64,000 nt of DNA from Tigriopus japonicus. Its lineage: Eukaryota > Arthropoda > Copepoda > Harpacticoida > Harpacticidae. Made by a program: the position numbers and the translations under genes. The DNA is taken from assembly GCA_010645155.1 (NCBI GenBank), contig CM021317.1:2071565-2135564 (forward strand). Direction: 5' to 3'. Shown here piece by piece: positions 1-10,352 of this stretch. The notes beneath the pieces are model-generated. The model ran no database searches. It was not told the origin of the DNA and saw only the letters and a list, made by a program, of their open reading frames with translations. The number at the start of each line of letters is the position of its first letter. The stretch's first letter is position 1.

Positions 1-236
1 GTTAAGGTCCATATGCCACAAGATAGACTTGCACCTTATAATTATAATTGATATTGATGCAAACAAGTTGAAAATCTAGATTTCAGACCTAAGGAGGCAT
101 TACAAGTTTAGTGTTTTGCTTGAAAAATTCATTTTGTCATTCAAATATTTCAAAAGTATATCCCAAACCGTTGTCTGAAAATCATTTTATTTAAACTTAA
201 GAATACTATGAGCTAGCATAAATACTATAATGTATA

Positions 237-430
237 AGGAAGCCGGAGTGGCCGCGCGTACTAATGCGTTCCTATTAGAGCCGAGGGTAAAAAAAAGTGC
301 TTCCCCAGACGGCGTACGTCCGAATCCTGTTGGGGATCGAATTGAAGCTGTCGTGAGAAATCCTTGTTTACAGGGAATCGCATTCCTTGTAGCGGTAGTA
401 GAAAATCCGCAACAAACAAACAAAAAGTAT
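237..430 (+). repeat. tRNA-derived SINE-like repeat
   Basis: An A-box-like stretch (AGTGGCCGCGC, about 247-257) and a B-box-like stretch (GTCCGAATCC, 318-327) are spaced as in a leucine- or serine-type tRNA with a long variable arm. The remainder does not fold into a clean cloverleaf, so a SINE head is more likely than a functional tRNA. Its 3' body has CAGGGAATCGCATTCCTTG, which recurs at about 34568 and 54618. The open frames on both strands here are incidental. Confidence 0.4.
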
Positions 431-1639
431 ATAATTCATCATATACGTATAATGTATTTGTGGTCAAGGATGCCTAAATATCCAATTTTTGACTATTTTC
501 CAACGTGGTCCCAAGTTTGACACACAAGGACTTTTAATTTGGCATAACCTTCTTTGCTTCTCTTCAGAACTTCATGATTTGAATTGTTATAGAATTTCAT
601 GAAAGACTAGTCTAACCTGGATATAAGAACATTCAACAGGAAAATATATCTTGGTATCACGTAAGATACATAGTGAAAGACTAGTCAGTTTTACTTTATT
701 TGTTCATAATGCAATAGTATATTAGAAAGATGTGTTTTAGAGACCAAATTAAAGATATGAGAACTGTATGTTAAAGTTGATCGTGATTCATATTAGCTGA
801 GTTTATATACCTTGTGACAATTTGAGTTGTGGCAGAATTTTTTTGCTACCACACGCCGTTGACTTCAATTGCAAACTCAAAAGTACATAAGTTAGGACAA
901 GAAATCCTGTGGAAAAAGTTATGAAAATGTTTTGCGACATGGTTTAAGGGTTTAATGGTAGAAGTGTATCCCAAACCGTTGCAAGTTGATGGATAATCAT
1001 CAATTCTTTAAAAACTGAGACTTTCTTCTTTCAAAAGCACGTTCTCTCCTTTTGTGCTTCTCCACTTGATCTTGGTCACCCCTGATTTGCCGTGCGCCGT
1101 CCAGGAAATTCTAGATGTCCGTGCAAGTGACCAACGGTTATAACGTTTGAAATGACCCGACAATCCCCGTCGCTTCACAAGTTACGTTACATGTCAGGGT
1201 GACTATACCAAAAAACACAGATCCACTTTGAAATGTTTTAGGAACTAACGGTAAAAGAATAGAATAATCTTCTGCTTTCTTTATTTTTCTTATGAAACAA
1301 GTTTCAACGAAACCTTAGTTGTTATCTTGTTAGTGCTTAATTGATTCATGAAAGGTCTTGTGACTGTGTGAAAATTAAGAGTGGGTCACACTTGACGAGG
1401 AGAAGCAAGTATTTTTTTTTTAAAGTGGGAAATTCAAAAATACAGCAGTATTTTTGTTTTTAGAAAAAATGCCCAGGATCGCCCAGTACCTATATTCTGA
1501 AAGGTACCATAGGAATTATATTTCTCGAACGAAAATGGCTACACCAAGTAAATCCTTTGAAATTTCAATTAAACCACATTAGTAGCGAAAAAATCACCGT
1601 GAAAACCAGGCAAGCACACTCTAAAGTAAACTTGCAAGA
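431..1639. other. A+T-rich intergenic DNA, no gene recognised
   Basis: I see no coding region with recognisable domains, no tRNA and no clear element ends. The phrase ATCCCAAACCGTT occurs at about 161 and again at about 968, the only internal repetition noticed. Confidence 0.5.
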
Positions 1640-1905
1640 CAACTATCGAGCTTTGCCATCATATAGCATACGAGCTGAAGTTCCACACACCCATGCTCTT
1701 TCTTGACAAAATCTTTTTGAAGCTTGATTGGCGCACTTACAATCATCAAAAAAGTTTTTGTTCCCCATTTCACAATCAGGTCCTTGACAAACTGGGCCTC
1801 CTGGGCCAGGTTATTGCACTGACGAGTTCTTTGATTTGTTGAAGATTGATCACAATCCCATGGGCACGACCTTTCCAACCATTCACTCCATCCTCCATCA
1901 AGATG
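1640..1905 (-). pseudogene. Thrombospondin type-1 domain fragment, frameshifted
   Basis: Read on the minus strand, the sequence begins GGWSEWLERSC and continues to NQRTRQCNN, the WSxW and RTRxC signature of a TSP1 repeat. After about position 1815 the cysteine-rich continuation (GPVCQGPDCEMG, then DDCKCANQ) lies in another frame, so one base appears lost. The second frame ends at a TAG after DGKAR near 1640. There is no convincing splice acceptor before the first tryptophan and no signal peptide. It is probably a stranded exon or pseudogene related in type to the TSP1 genes at 43.7 and 49.2 kb, although its cysteine spacing differs. A sequencing error in a live exon is the alternative. Confidence 0.55.
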
Positions 1906-2259
1906 AGTGATGTTTTTTTCCGTGCATAAATTGAGCCACTGAATTATTTAGAAGGTGTTCATAATGGTTTACAATCTGCGAGCAGAATAGCATCACATTG
2001 TTTCTTAAAAACGAGCAACAGACATTTTTCTTGGTTTTCTTTGACCACGGGACGATAGCTAAAATAACGTATTCTGAATTTAACTTAGTGTGTGTGAATT
2101 TAAGTGCTACTACAATTAGGCTAAACAATGTGGGTCAAAAGTATTTTTTTAAATTAGAAATCGCTTTCACCATATCACGGCTTCGAAAATAGAATGTTAA
2201 ACAAAGTGAATGGACTAGCTTCAATGCATTTTGAACGGAGGAAGGTTAGTCTTCACGGT

Positions 2260-2640
2260 GTTTCGAATGGCTTTTTTGGTTTGTATCGAAATACCCAAAG
2301 ACATCTTGGCACTATTGGAACCTAAAATTCAATGGGGAACAACTTTACTGTTATTGCATTAAAACCTATCAATATTAACGTTATTTGATAAACTATACAA
2401 TCCATATTTAAAGACCCATGAGTTACCAGTTGAATTTAAACTGAATAAAAGTTGATTCCTCGCTGTCCTATTTGGGTTTGAATGGTCCATTTTTGACCCC
2501 AAAAAGCAAAAAAACTCTACAGTTATTTCAAAAAATAAATTCCCAAAGAATTCATTTGGCTTTTTAAAGTCGCAGAATAAAAAGATTTTTTTGAGTTTTG
2601 AAGTCTATGTTAAAATAGTTCAAAGTAATTTATAATATCA
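2260..2640 (+). repeat. Dispersed repeat, copy 1 (partner at 13.82-14.21 kb)
   Basis: About 380 bp aligns in the same orientation with 13820-14210. Shared stretches include GAAATACCCAAAGACATCTT, TGAATGGTCCATTTTTGACC and a TTTTTTGAGTTTT block in the same order. Both copies are diverged with small indels, and neither has coding capacity or obvious terminal repeats. It is probably a non-autonomous element of unknown class. Confidence 0.65.
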
Positions 2641-3990
2641 CTGAAATGCACTTAAAACAATATTCTTAGAAAAAAAATCATATCTATTTAGAGTACACTT
2701 TGTTACGTGGTCAGCCAAAATTACAAAGAAATATGCGTGCGACAACTAAATATCACTCAGATCATTTCAGCTCAGTTTGAGTCATATTAATAACAATATA
2801 TTTAAACTCAAGATACATCTACGGTTGCCCCAAACTCATTGCTTGAATTTAATCACCTATATTTCTCTTTTGCAATTTTGATCTTTCTCTCCCTCGCTGC
2901 TTGTTTTGGCACCATGTTAAGTTCAGTGCTGATTATTTGGTTTGGATTTCATCATACTTGTTATGCTTCTAAATTTAAAGGAGAGCACTTTCCTTGAAAT
3001 CACTTAATTACTTTCAGTTTTCAGACACATCAGCATGCTCATTTAACCTTGCACACATTCAAGAACACATTTTGCTTTTCCAATTGTAGAAAAAGTCCTG
3101 GGTGTACAAATGAAATATATCTCTACCTTATGGGGACTTAACTATTCACTCTTTGAGCAACTAAGTAATCAAAAAGTATTTTTAAATTTTACAACAATTT
3201 CAAGCCTTGGTGTTTTTCATATTGATGTTATTACACTATCTCACTTAGTTGTTTAATCATTCTGTTCAAAATTGAAACATGTAAATATTTATGAAAATTG
3301 GGGTCAGTACTCTCTGTTGAGTTGTGAGGTTTGGGCAAAAAGCATAATAATTCTCCCTTGTATCTAAAGGCTTAATGCTTTTTGAGCCTTTACCTGTTTC
3401 CTTCTTTTTTATTGTTGGTGCTAGGGTCAAGGGTCAGAGGGTTGAGCCTCACCCAGGCAATGAGGCCAGCCAACACATCGTCGAAGTTGTTCCAAAAGGC
3501 AATCTCATGTCCGGTTAAAAATTTAAAGTTTAAGTGTCATGTGTTTTTTCATCATTGTGGAAAGAACTCAACGATGATTAAATTTAAGGCAAAAATCCTT
3601 GTTCACAAGTGCTCCCATCAAAATTTCAAATTTCAAGTTTTATTTTAATTGTCTTTAATGGACGACAGCACTTAAAACAGTTAATAGCGCTGCTTTGAAA
3701 AATGATTTGTCCCGGACAAAAACTGGCGAGACAAACACTGTCCGAAGACAAAGATACAGACTTACTGTTAGTTTGAATAGAACAAACACAATGTGTCATA
3801 TTGAATTATATTCCTGGCAAAAAATAAGCAAAAGTAACATTCCTTCATTAAATCGACTCATTGCAGAGTCAAAACTTTCAGAGCTATGACTACAGACACA
3901 TTACCTTGGTTTCAGACAATTTACAGAGTATCCCAAGAGTTTTTACCGGCTTCGAAAACGAAACAAATTCACATTAAGCTTAACTTTATT
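2641..3990. other. Intergenic DNA, no gene recognised
   Basis: The only notable thing is a short stretch at about 3463-3515 (CCAGCCAACACAT through GGCAATCTCATGTCCGGT) that resembles 22633-22685, suggesting a shared old repeat. The small open frames have no recognisable domain. Confidence 0.45.
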
Positions 3991-3999
3991 ACTAATAAG

Positions 4000-4990
4000 A
4001 ATAAAAATCGTGTTAATATGATGTGTGTGTGTATTTCAGCGAACATTCTCACTTTTGTATAAGTAGGATGGTGGACAACAGAACAAATTTATGTAAAAGA
4101 ACGATCCTAAATTGGGAGTTGCTGGCTGAATTGCAATAATTTTTCTTTGGCTTTAGGGATGGAAATAGAATCCACTAACAATTGACTAGTAATCTGGTGC
4201 TTTTCAACGAACTTGTTCCAGAGGAGGAAGGCTTCTCGTAGTGACATGCCCCGCCAAGATTCCGAGTAGGATTTGCATCTTGATAGGTGGTCACCACGAA
4301 GTGCCATTTGATGAGCCTGTTGTGTGGTTTGAGGATTGAGGAAATTGGAGACCCAATGATTTGTGCATTGACAAGCTCGCAAAGGAAAGAGTGGGCACAT
4401 AAACGATTGAGAGATGGTAGTCCAGTGTTGTTCATTAGCTCCTCTATGCTCACCTTGTCTTGTCTATTCTTGTTACAAAGCAGCCTCATGAGATTGTTCA
4501 AAAAGATCTGGATCTTCGCCATCCATCCGTTTCTGCGCTCCGTATCTGTCATCCTAATGGATCCAAACACTGGCAAACAGTTCCAGAGTTTGGAGATTAC
4601 CTGCCCGTCCACAAATGGCTTGATATTGGTCCTGGGAACCCACCGCAAGAGTCGCTTGATTTGACCAAGCCTCTGGTTGAGTTGACTCAGGAGGGATTTG
4701 AACTGGCTGTGCCAAGACAGGTCACTTTCAATGCTAATTCCCAAGAGCGTGATTGATTTGGCAACTGGGATACAACAGCCTCCAATATCGAGGCTCTTAC
4801 CCCAACAACGGGTCGGGCATTTGCTGACGATGATCACCTCAGTCTTGGTTGGATTTGCTAGCAATCCATTCGATGCCATGAAGGTGAGAATATTGATGGA
4901 GTCTGATTCAACCTCTTTTATGGCTGTGGATGCATCATGATGAGAGCTCCACATAGTGGTAATGTCAGGGTAACTGATCACATTGCAATG
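4000..4990 (-). pseudogene. Non-LTR retrotransposon fragment, C-terminal half of reverse transcriptase
   Basis: The long minus-strand frame (4981 down to about 4175) begins just at the reverse transcriptase catalytic box: YADD is replaced by YPDI. It is followed by the usual post-catalytic features: ASNGLLANPTKTE, a LLGISIESDLSW motif and the thumb helix region. The final stretch (MSLREAFLLWNKF onward to the stop at 4107) lies in another frame, so there is a frameshift near 4250. The fingers and endonuclease are missing, a typical 5' truncation. A minus-strand AATAAA-like sequence lies near 3980. The lost catalytic aspartates make it inactive. The clade is most like CR1/Jockey-type elements, not resolved further. 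Confidence 0.75.
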
Positions 4991-6477
4991 ATTTAATCTT
5001 GATATGTTCGTCAGTGTTCATACCATCCCTATTGTTTATAGGATCTTTTTCTGCTTGTTCATTTGTGCAAGAAGCATTAAATTCTCAAAGTGAGTTCATT
5101 GGCAAATTTTATACGTCGGTTTTCTGAAACTGTCCAAGCATGAGCGTTGTGAAGCTCTTTTGTAAAATGCTCAGTTTGTAAAATGGTGAAACTTTTTGGG
5201 CTTTTGCGCCCCAACATTATTTTACTCCTTATTTTGATTATTTGGTGCCCGTATTAAAGGAAAGGAAGAATCAATGGTTTAAAGAACAGGCTCTTCCCAG
5301 AAAGAAACTAGATATTGAACAAAATTTAATCATGAGTTTGGATAAGCTCAAACTTCATAAAAAGGGAAAGGTTCAAAAAAGTTGAATAGAGCAAAATATT
5401 CACAAAAAATGCGCTTTTCCAGAATAAATCCGCAAAAATTTGGAAAGAGCGCTCAAATTGAAGAAATAGTTCAAAATGCTCAAAAATAGGAAAGATAGTA
5501 GTTAAGTATTGGAAATTTTGAAATTTTGGCGAATGCTTATTTTTCCACTCCCAATCAATGACCTTCCAGAAAAAAAAGAATGATTTTATGGACTTCTTGC
5601 TCAGGTCCTGCTCATGTGGCCCAAGGGGGATGTGACGAATCTGTCTCTTGGAATTTGAATATGCTCGTGCTCTCTCGCTGGTTAGAAAAAAAGAATCTTT
5701 AAATCAACCAGACCACAAGAATCATTTATTTCTACCTTGGACGGACGAATCCGATTCCAGGGAAAGTCCTTCCAAACCCCATTAGACAAGAGGCAAACGA
5801 GTGCGAAAAACTTCTCTATTGTTTGTTGGTGGGCGGCATCTTCACAGATCTGGGCCCTGAGAGAATCGTTCAAGCAACCTGATCATGTCCGGAGTTGGTA
5901 CCCCTCGCCAAGCTCGTCTCGAACAACTAAAGACTTGCGGAAAAGGTAAAATGTGGCATCCCTGCTGAACAAAGTCCATAGAGATCTATAGAGGGACCAT
6001 TGTCGTCATTTTGTCTGCCTTGCTTACTGCTGCAATTGGCCAGAAGTTGAGTGAAAAGGCAAATATTTCCGAAGAATATCGTAAGATACTTGCCCAAACA
6101 AGTGGAAGATCATATTACAAATGAAAGTGAGCAAGACAAATCTTCAATGCCAAATCCTATAATTGTGTGATTTAATGCCTATAAATCGACCATCATCTTC
6201 ATTGAACACCTTGGTATAATTTGGGAGAAGCAAAGCCTAGACAGGAGGCCACGTGGCCAAAGAACTTTATGTTTTTCAAAAAATTGCCTTCTACTAATAC
6301 GTTTGTTTGGGCAAGTTTCAACTAGTCGCTGATGATAAACGGCCCTTACTGCCCACGATGAAATTTCACGACCAGCCTGCTCCGGTATCTCCACTCTGTG
6401 GCATCTGTGATAAAGTCACTCTGCAGTAGAAACAATTGACTTCTATTAATACTAGACCGAGTTTAGGCCTAAAAATG
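4991..6477. other. Intergenic DNA with short unassigned open frames
   Basis: Short open frames at 5682-5873 and 6179-6394 (both minus) have a coding-like composition but no domain I recognise. The area precedes Gypsy-like debris and could be more of the same element, which is inference only. Confidence 0.35.
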
Positions 6478-6555
6478 TGTCTCCGGTCGCCAAGTGTTGA
6501 GCGGACAAAAGTGCAGGAGCATTTGAAATGTGTGACCAGGCAAATGTCAAGTATG
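6478..6555 (+). repeat. Short dispersed repeat, copy 1 (partner at 56.18 kb)
   Basis: About 75 bp is nearly identical to 56184-56263. Shared blocks are TGTTGAGCGGACAAAA and CATTTGAAATGTGTGACCA, followed by GCAAATGTCAA. No terminal repeats or coding capacity were seen. Confidence 0.7.
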
Positions 6556-6684
6556 TAAGTGATGAGTCAAATGTGGAATTCAGTAATGTGTTTGGGTCAT
6601 TTCTTGTTATTGCTAGTGGTCACTTTCTTGAAAGAACTGAAGACGTCACTAGGTGACCATGCCATGGATTTGAATATTACAACT

Positions 6685-6850
6685 GTAGCATGGCCGAGTG
6701 TTGGAGAATGACTAGTTGTTTATTGTCTAATAGACACGGATATTTATAGGGGGGATAGATGGATGGAGGAGAGGATGGAGGACAGGAAAGAGCAGGATAC
6801 AACATCAACTAGGAACTTTTTTGCCAATACATTGAATAAGTCATTGATAG
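6685..6850 (+). repeat. LTR-like dispersed repeat, copy 1 (partner at 27.58 kb)
   Basis: It starts TGTAGCATGGCCGAGTGTTG exactly as the copy at 27577 does, and the two share a GATATTTATAGGGGG stretch that resembles a TATA box and then GAGCAGGATAC. The TG start, the TATA-like box and the Gypsy-type integrase debris 140 bp downstream suggest an LTR. I could not define the CA end or a primer-binding site, so the class is inferred. Confidence 0.45.
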
Positions 6851-6989
6851 AAAGAACACAAATTTAAGCTTTTGCGTTATGAAGGGTTTGTGGCCACAGG
6901 GCCCCCTCCAGTGAGGCTGGCATGAATGTATTTCATGGCAGATGAATGGACGACATAAAAATAAAGACACAAAAGCATGCATATATCAC

Positions 6990-7155
6990 TACCGCTGACG
7001 AGCGGCTCTAGGTGGGTTTCGGCGAAACTACACCACACCACCGCCTACCACCCAGCAACAAATGGACTCGTTGAGCGTTTCCATCGCCACCTCAAGAGCA
7101 CCTTGAAAGCCTCCCTCTCGGAGGCGGGATCATCTTGGATGGACCAATCCAAGCA
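6990..7155 (+). pseudogene. Gypsy-like integrase fragment, C-terminal part of the catalytic core
   Basis: The plus-strand frame reads HTTAYHPATNGLVERFHRHL followed by KSTLKASL and ends after SSWMD. This is the hallmark of the third catalytic block of Gypsy/Ty3 integrase, whose catalytic glutamate is the E of VERF. Nothing upstream continues the integrase. This C-terminal piece lies before (5' of) the N-terminal integrase piece at 7530-7985 on the same strand, so they are separate insertions or a rearranged element. It is a relic. Confidence 0.75.
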
Positions 7156-7529
7156 ATCCAAAATTGAGCTGACTGCGATCGCTATAGGTTAATCCAATGC
7201 ATATATGGACAAAAACTGACTTGTGGTTTCAAGAACGAGTTTTGAAAAGTTTGTCTTGATTTGCATGTTTGGTCACACTAACTATCCGCTCAACAGTTGT
7301 GAGGGAGACGTTTTCCTCATAAATTCAACGCATTCCGCCCCGCTTGCCAAATCAGCCAGACTGAAGCTTGCACGCTATCTAGTGATTATAATTGATCTAA
7401 GGTAGAAACTTGAACGAGTTGCACGTGCCTTTTTCATTGGTCCTTAGGATTATAAAAAGATCGTACAAGGATGGGCCGTTCTCATGATACCATCAAGTAT
7501 GCTCCAAATTGACGCTAACAAGAAAGGCA

Positions 7530-7985
7530 ATCGTCTTGAGGGGCGAAAAGATCGTTATTCCGGCTTGCCTTTGCCAGGAAATAGTCGTTCAGGCTCATGG
7601 ACATGCCCCCCTGGGATCATTATCAATGAAAAGACGCCTCAGAACCCTAGAGCTATTCGCATTAGGATGTCCAAAGTGTTAGAGATACGTCCCAGAGCAA
7701 GCCCAACCACTTCTCTGCCTCACCCCATCCCCCCAGGGGCTCGCACTCAATGTCCATTGATCTTTTTGGACCTATCCCGGACGGCCGTCTTGTGGTAGTC
7801 GCCAAAAACAATTTGTCTCGTTACCCAGCAGCTTTTCCCATCCCTCACCTCGGCGTCCACTCTCCATACCATTTGGGCGCTGCAGGCCATTTTTGCGACC
7901 TACGGCGTCGCCCAAGTAATCTCCACGGACAACGCCACCACGTTCACCAGCCAAGAGTTCCAGCACTCAACCAAGTGGAAAAATA
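7530..7985 (+). pseudogene. Gypsy-like integrase fragment: zinc-binding region and first two catalytic aspartates
   Basis: Three frames carry successive parts of one integrase. First comes an HHCC-like region (KIVIPACL, then AHGHAPLGSLSMKRRLR and a C-x2-C). Next is SIDLFGPIPDGRLVVVAK with SRYPAAFPI, which holds the first catalytic aspartate. Last is ATYGVAQVISTDNATTFTSQ, which holds the second (the D of STDN). At least two frameshifts and a stop separate them. The third block is absent here but a similar one lies at 6990-7155. It is a dead LTR-retrotransposon relic. Confidence 0.75.
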
Positions 7986-8019
7986 AATCTTCAGGTTCTG
8001 TGAACGCATTTACTGGCGT

Positions 8020-8195
8020 TCCGCCGATTCTTTAGCGTGTTTGGCGGGCCCAAAAAGCAAGGGGAAGGTTCAAATTTGGAGACCAAGAAGAGTCACCCGT
8101 AGTACTGAAGTGGAGGGCCCACAACGCCGTTAAAGCTTATTTGTGGGTCCATATACTCGCCAGTTTCTGTTTAGTGGACCCCTAATTAAGTAACA
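8020..8195. repeat. GGGCCC-rich fragment, possibly of the 22.5-kb hAT-like family
   Basis: It contains GGCGGGCCCAAAAAGCAAGG and AGGGCCCACAA, and later GTGGGTCCATATACTCGCC, similar in style and order to the GGGCCC-bearing repeats at 9285, 12208 and 22505. The ends are missing, so the assignment is tentative. Confidence 0.3.
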
Positions 8196-8394
8196 TCAAA
8201 TTTGGCGTCAGCAGACGCCTCGAACAATGGACACGCGTTTTTACCTCTTGGCAATCAAAATGGTTTAACTTGTATTCTAATGATTCAATCTCTAATATCT
8301 GTGAGAAGGACCTGTTTTATAATGTATGCAAACACTGGTGAAATCTATTTTGCCGTTCAATTTACAATGACACAATCATTCTTTTGTTAACCCA

Positions 8395-8890
8395 AATTAG
8401 AACAAAAGCTTCATTGATTTCGTCAATAGTTCGGGTACAGACAACCTTGAGACCAGTATAGGAACGGGGTTGGTTTACTTTCGTATGATTGGAGCGGCAT
8501 CATTGACCGCGAAAGCATGGTTCAACAACTGACCGGAACAGTTGGTGAGATTCCTTATCCGTTTGACGTGATGATCAAACTTTTCTATACCTATGCAAGA
8601 ACCACTGTACTTCAGGACGAATTTCAAAAATACACACTGGGTCCGATTATTTTACTATAATGTGAGGTTTTTGCAACAAATGTATTGTTCCGTTGAATTT
8701 TCATTGTACTAATCAAATCGGATCCAGTGTGTATTTTGAAAGTAATCCTGGCTTGAGCCATCCTTGACCTATGTCTTGCCCTCCCTGGAGTAAGGATATC
8801 CGGCTTTTTACCCAGTATTCAAAAAGGATGTTGCAAGATTGGAATGCGTTCGACGGAGATTCACTCAGTGGTTAAGTGAACTTAACGGAT
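8395..8890. other. Intergenic DNA, no gene recognised
   Basis: No open frame with a domain. ACACTGGGTCCGATT at about 8634 is roughly mirrored by an AATCGGATCCAGTGTGT stretch at about 8717, a possible small inverted repeat. Confidence 0.35.
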
Positions 8891-9016
8891 TGTGTGAATC
8901 CTTGGAATATGGGAATCAAGAAATCGAGGGGTTAGAAAATCTTGCCCTGCTCTCGAGCAGGGCAAGATTTTCTAACCCCTCGATTTCTTGATTCCCATAT
9001 TCCAAGGATTCACACA
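8891..9016. repeat. Perfect 61-bp-arm palindrome with a 4-nt loop
   Basis: Positions 8891-8951 and 8956-9016 are exact reverse complements, separated only by CTCG. The arms start TGTGTGAATCCTTGGAATAT and meet at GCCCTGCT-ctcg-AGCAGGGC. I compared the arms base by base and found no mismatch. No sequence resembling it was noticed elsewhere in the window. Confidence 0.95.
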
Positions 9017-9284
9017 TTCTTTCTTACTCGCCGTTCAGGCCATTGGTTACCGGGATGCTTATCAAAGTCAAGACAAAAAAGCAAGTGGGATTCATTTTAG
9101 AAAGCATCCACGACTTTAAGGAATGATGGAAAAAAATACTATGTCAAGGTAACCCCACTTTGTTCTTTCAAGTCAGCCAATATTCAATTCTGTGCGAACA
9201 CAGATGCTAACGTAGTAATAATTGGGATGAATTAATTTCGGAATTCGAATTAATGTCAAATGATTCCAACTGAACATAGACCAC

Positions 9285-9495
9285 GGGTCGGCAACCGTTG
9301 AGCAGCGGCGAGCAATGAGGAAAGTCCTAAGTAATGGACCCAACAGAGACATCCATAGTATTGTACTTGTGAGCCCAGAGGTATTTGATTGTTAATTCGT
9401 GGGCCCATGAACTTGCCAGCATTTGGATGGTTGGCCCCGACTTTGGGCACAAGGTTGTGTCAAGGCCCACCAAATTTGGTGGGCCTTTACCTTTG
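9285..9495 (+). repeat. hAT-like dispersed repeat fragment (GGGTCGGCAAC family)
   Basis: It begins CACGGGTCGGCAACC, close to the CAGGGGTCGGCAACC terminus at 22500, and shares the later CATAGTATTGTACTTGTG and GTGGGCCCATGA style blocks. The CAGGGGT-type end is a known hallmark of many hAT elements. No matching 3' terminus was found, so the copy is incomplete. Confidence 0.5.
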
Positions 9496-9499
9496 GTGG

Positions 9500-10350
9500 G
9501 ATATTATTTTCAACTTCTTCTTTTCTTCCACTCTTTAGTGATCCGTATTTTTTTTACCCAAGAGCTCTAGCGTCATGATTAATGAGAACTTATTTCAAAA
9601 GACCAATGATCATAGAACGAAGCGGAACTATAACTGGGGTTAGAGATGCTGTCCCACAAAGACCTCGAAAAAATGAGTGGGCCATTTTTTAACAATATAA
9701 ACACATCGTTGAACTCTGGTCTCAAAATTAATCCGTTTTTTAAGAATCATAAACATTTTTGTTACATCTTGTAGTTTTGCAAGAAAGCAAAAAATCGATT
9801 TGAAATATCTCTTTCGATTGAACACGTTGTTTATCAACTTCCGCCAACTCGTTTTAGCCACATTACGTTGTACTCCTAACATGTCCAGCGTTAATGCTTC
9901 ACCACTGAAACAATTTTAAAGAGGATTGGTTTTTAATAGAATAACTGTGCACAGTGATGTGAGAACAGGGCATTGCATGCTCAGCATGAGATAACCACAA
10001 TCCTATTAGTAAATTGTGGTGGCGTTCGTAGGATTTGGTCAAAAATTCGTTGAGGAGGAAACCTAAGATTAACAATGACACTACAACAAAAGGAATGGGG
10101 CTATTATATTGTTAGAACAATTCTTCCTCAAAAAGTGCCCTCTTTAGTCTGAGGCTTGTTTTCCTGTTGTGCGAGAAATCCCAGGTTTGGTTCCGCTCAC
10201 CAACTTTCTTCAACATTTTTTTTGCTCTGATCCAGAGAAGCAATTGTTATAGAGACTAAGTGTGCAAAATCTCGTTCCATTTTGTCAACTAGCTCTTGAG
10301 AGATATTCCAGGCAATGGTTCCTTCGTCAAAAAAATTATGGATCACAACA
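9500..10350. other. Intergenic DNA, no gene recognised
   Basis: The short open frames here (for example 9640-9882 minus) have no recognisable domain. The region ends at the TA target of the transposon that follows. Confidence 0.4.
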
Positions 10351-10352
10351 TA

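Noticed and set aside
8891..9016. Rho-independent terminator or attachment site
   Set aside because: The window is eukaryotic; a 61-bp perfect hairpin is far beyond terminator size and there are no flanking T-run or phage genes.
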